Source of the DNA: Motilimonas cestriensis
GTDB lineage: Bacteria; Pseudomonadota; Gammaproteobacteria; Enterobacterales; CBDFNC01
Direction of reading: 5' to 3'
NCBI RefSeq assembly: GCF_021295315.1
Contig: NZ_JAIMJA010000008.1
Span: 124,001 to 188,000, forward strand
DNA: 64,000 bases
Positions 62,901-64,000 of this stretch are shown here, piece after piece. The notes below the pieces were generated by a model, which saw only the letters and a list, made by a program, of their open reading frames with translations, ran no database searches and had not been told where the DNA came from. Position 1 is the stretch's first letter. Every line of letters begins with the position of its first letter. The position numbers and the translations under genes were made by a program.

Positions 62901-63260
62901 TTCTTCAAGGGCTGCTTTTGACCAGTTACTGGTATTGGCATATTGTTCTGGCTTGAACTCATCTATCTGCTTTTGTAATGCATTGGATTGATAAGGAAAG
63001 TCATCCATGACTTTCTGGTATTGCCGCGCTTTGCTGGAAAACGTTTCTGCTTGTTCAAGGTAATCAATGGTTTTTTGATAAGCGTCTTGCAAGCTTAACT
63101 TTTCATTCGATTCAGGCTCACTGGCTAAGGCTGCAAGTTTATTTTGCAGTAATTCTTTGTCTGGAGAAGCGGCAAAGGCGTTAGAGATTAGGGTTAAACA
63201 AAGCAGCGCGGTGATGAATAGTGATTTCAAACCTAATTCCTTCTCATTTTTTGGCACCAT
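59922..63260 (-). CDS. mscK: mechanosensitive channel MscK (KefA) type
   Basis: A 1112-residue protein close to E. coli MscK (1120). A signal peptide (cut near AFA-AS, about residue 30) leads into a long periplasmic coiled-coil region (about 35-470). About eleven TM helices follow (about 490-960), ending in the pore helix region GLGFGLQEIFANFVSGLIILFEKPIRIGDTV. The MscS cytoplasmic cage comes next (IPNKAFITEQFINWS, GVAYGS, FETRVYVNEMGHR). It opens under hypo-osmotic tension; MscK in E. coli needs external potassium. It lies 41 bases downstream of the EamA gene on the same strand. Confidence 0.9.
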   Translation of the reverse strand: MVPKNEKELGLKSLFITALLCLTLISNAFAASPDKELLQNKLAALASEPESNEKLSLQDAYQKTIDYLEQAETFSSKARQYQKVMDDFPYQSNALQKQIDEFKPEQYANTSNWSKAALEEELAMRTSQLSGLKRKQLDKKLQIEEIEHQLSGFQPKIEGLRSELVNQQHKLDIQKFSTQDDPVSQALLVQSQVHETALSNQILALELEQLSASNRNELYRLELTLINQKVTALQEYTNTLQQGLSSIRKQATEEAIARGEKIAQNTQITSPLLQRLLEENQGYSEQLNALTQDMEVTLQTQANVAKQMEEINNAVSNIREQVEWLKVSNAFGENLRARLSQLPNPPPLEAAEQTIVDARLAKYAYQQTLDPLRNLSEAASTFLDNSKETLSDSERKDLQALLGVRKQLLTQLLSVSENYIYEQAKLKVAYSQMSSKLGQIRDIASQYLFWTPNTKAININFIADTLASIGWLFSSNNTQQIPLAIQEAVSEYWLLYLVGLLLLLYCWYFSNRFFRPYLKSSADQVGKVTRDKFSYTFNNVVLSALLALPVPVLIGSLAFLLDSSWQYPFAQNIGMALYPFATGLWCFLLVKNMARKNGLFIAHFKWSPQRVENNFSYVRTMAFVALPSLGFYNFASGFEELAVYSSLGRLAFIILNLSIAWFYWQIYQEKLPLTYKNQNRKDPHLLHHVLWPILAASPLVNVLATLMGYFYTAHALLKQVQFSVLVGMIFLLTYFLIHRWMFIQKRRLAFDRAKAKRAEILAQREKEDQGDLAKNEGLLESVEDTVIDLETISSQSLGLLRTVLTLSYTLLLIYLWAQIYSAFSFLEGVTIWSSSSSINGIDTLNPVNLQDVIFAVFSISIMFVVVKNLPGALELLVLQHFDLAPGTGFAITTLTKYIVILVGILVGCAFLGVDWSKTQWLVAALTVGLGFGLQEIFANFVSGLIILFEKPIRIGDTVTIRDLTGTIAKIKTRATTIIDWDRKEIIVPNKAFITEQFINWSLSDPITRVITKVGVAYGSNTQQVTRELYAAINECTLVLETPAPEVFFVGFGDSTLNFETRVYVNEMGHRMPMAHELYSAINTRFKAAGIIIDYPQLDIHIKDGMPDFQQPT

Positions 63261-63301
63261 GATAATAGACTAGTTACTTTTCGCTTCAAAGTGAGAGCGG
63301 G

Positions 63302-64000
63302 TTAGCGGTGGCGATTTTTTAGGGTTTCATACAGGGTGCCCGAGAGAATAAGGGCGCCTCCGACGATAGTTTGCCAAGTTGGCATTTGAGCTAAAATTAG
63401 CGCAGCTAAGAGCATGCCATATAAAGGTTGCAAGCAAGAGATAAGCGCCACACTTGATGCGGTTAAGTAGCGTAAAGACGTAACTAGCAGCGCATGAGGC
63501 AAGGCGGTAAATAGGGTCCCAAGCAGCAATAGTAACAGCAAACTAGATGATGTTGGCAAGCTCCAATTCGTAGCTTGATTATTAACAAACAGTAAAGGCA
63601 GCAGCAGTAAGCTGCCAACTAATACTTGATAGAACATGGTTTGCGGACCGTTATATTGCGAAAATTTGTGCTTATAAAGTAAATTGCGAGCGGCAAATAG
63701 CATCGCCGAAAACACACCCAATAAAATGCCCAGACCCGCGTCACTGAGAGGATTTTGCAGTGGCAACATCAATACTATGCCCAGCAACACGACCAAGGCG
63801 CAAATAAGATCGTTCAATTTGGGCTTTTGCTGCAACAGCAATGGTTCAATTAGCACTGTAATGACGGGATAGGTGTAAAGAGCTATCATGCCCGCGGCCA
63901 CACTTGACCATTGCATGGAGTAGAAATAGGTTACCCAATGGAGGCTGACTAACACACCCAAAATTATTGCAGTTTGATAGTCTTTGGTATTTCTTAAACG
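63302..64000 (-). CDS. EamA/DMT-family transporter, cut by window end
   Basis: The frame is open to the last base of the window, so the N terminus is missing; 232 residues are visible. The part seen has about seven TM helices and holds the second EamA repeat (about SGTLYETLKN at the end, GILLGVFSAMLFAARNLLYKHKFSQY in the middle, SSVALISCLQPLYGMLLAALIL near the C terminus). These drug/metabolite exporters have ten TM helices and roughly 290 residues, so about 60 residues lie outside. Substrate unknown. It may share a transcript with mscK. Confidence 0.85.
   Translation of the reverse strand, partial: RLRNTKDYQTAIILGVLVSLHWVTYFYSMQWSSVAAGMIALYTYPVITVLIEPLLLQQKPKLNDLICALVVLLGIVLMLPLQNPLSDAGLGILLGVFSAMLFAARNLLYKHKFSQYNGPQTMFYQVLVGSLLLLPLLFVNNQATNWSLPTSSSLLLLLLLGTLFTALPHALLVTSLRYLTASSVALISCLQPLYGMLLAALILAQMPTWQTIVGGALILSGTLYETLKNRHR

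Overview
The window reads as a chromosomal segment of a marine-type gammaproteobacterium, near Alteromonadales/Vibrionales; the genus cannot be fixed from sequence alone. Reasons: a vpsL-M-N-O-P-Q-like exopolysaccharide operon, Cra with fruBKA, four-subunit frdABCD, the EF-P modification genes epmA/epmB, E. coli-like MgsA, RluA, GalU, Zur and MscK, and a high density of c-di-GMP and chemotaxis proteins. I see no rRNA, tRNA, CRISPR array, transposase or prophage block. About 65 genes are packed tightly on both strands and most gaps are under 300 bases.

Layout. 1-6.1 kb (minus strand): CheX, Zur, a Wzy/WaaL-type polymerase or ligase, a secreted alanine-rich protein, and a LapD/LapG c-di-GMP adhesin-release pair. 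6.4-14.6 kb (plus): EPS operon with priming transferase, outer-membrane barrel, export protein, Wzc-type kinase, GalU, VpsP-like, VanZ-like and PHP-type tyrosine phosphatase. 14.6-25.7 kb: CheV, DUF3581 hot-dog protein, MetC, AroG-type DAHP synthase, MgsA with a perfect FNR box upstream, a MOSC-ferredoxin reductase fusion, a SieB-like membrane protein, an arginase-fold protein lacking two metal ligands, and a lipoprotein nuclease. 25.9-34.3 kb: GH84 hexosaminidase, small proteins, RluA, PilZ, EpmB and EF-P.

34.3-46.6 kb: GAF protein; frdABCD with an FNR box and a relic duplication of the frdC start; an orphan solute-binding protein coupled to a diguanylate cyclase; Cra and fruBKA separated by three Cra/FruR operators. 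46.7-64 kb: J-domain protein, His-tailed protein, EpmA and a small membrane protein in one run; a PAS-GGDEF protein; a eukaryotic-type AdoMet decarboxylase; a cNMP-domain histidine kinase with its response regulator; an amino-acid-type chemoreceptor; an SLC13 transporter; MscK; and an EamA transporter cut by the window edge.

Two themes connect the genes. Surface attachment: EPS synthesis, LapD/LapG, PilZ and two GGDEF proteins suggest c-di-GMP control of biofilm formation. Anaerobic and sugar metabolism: FNR boxes at frd and mgsA, and Cra control of fructose uptake. The least explained items are small: a 33-codon membrane protein with a hairpin-masked ribosome binding site, a 51-codon ORF with its own terminator, a CxxC/CxxC mini-ORF split by an amber codon, the frdC relic, and a G10 tract inside fruA.
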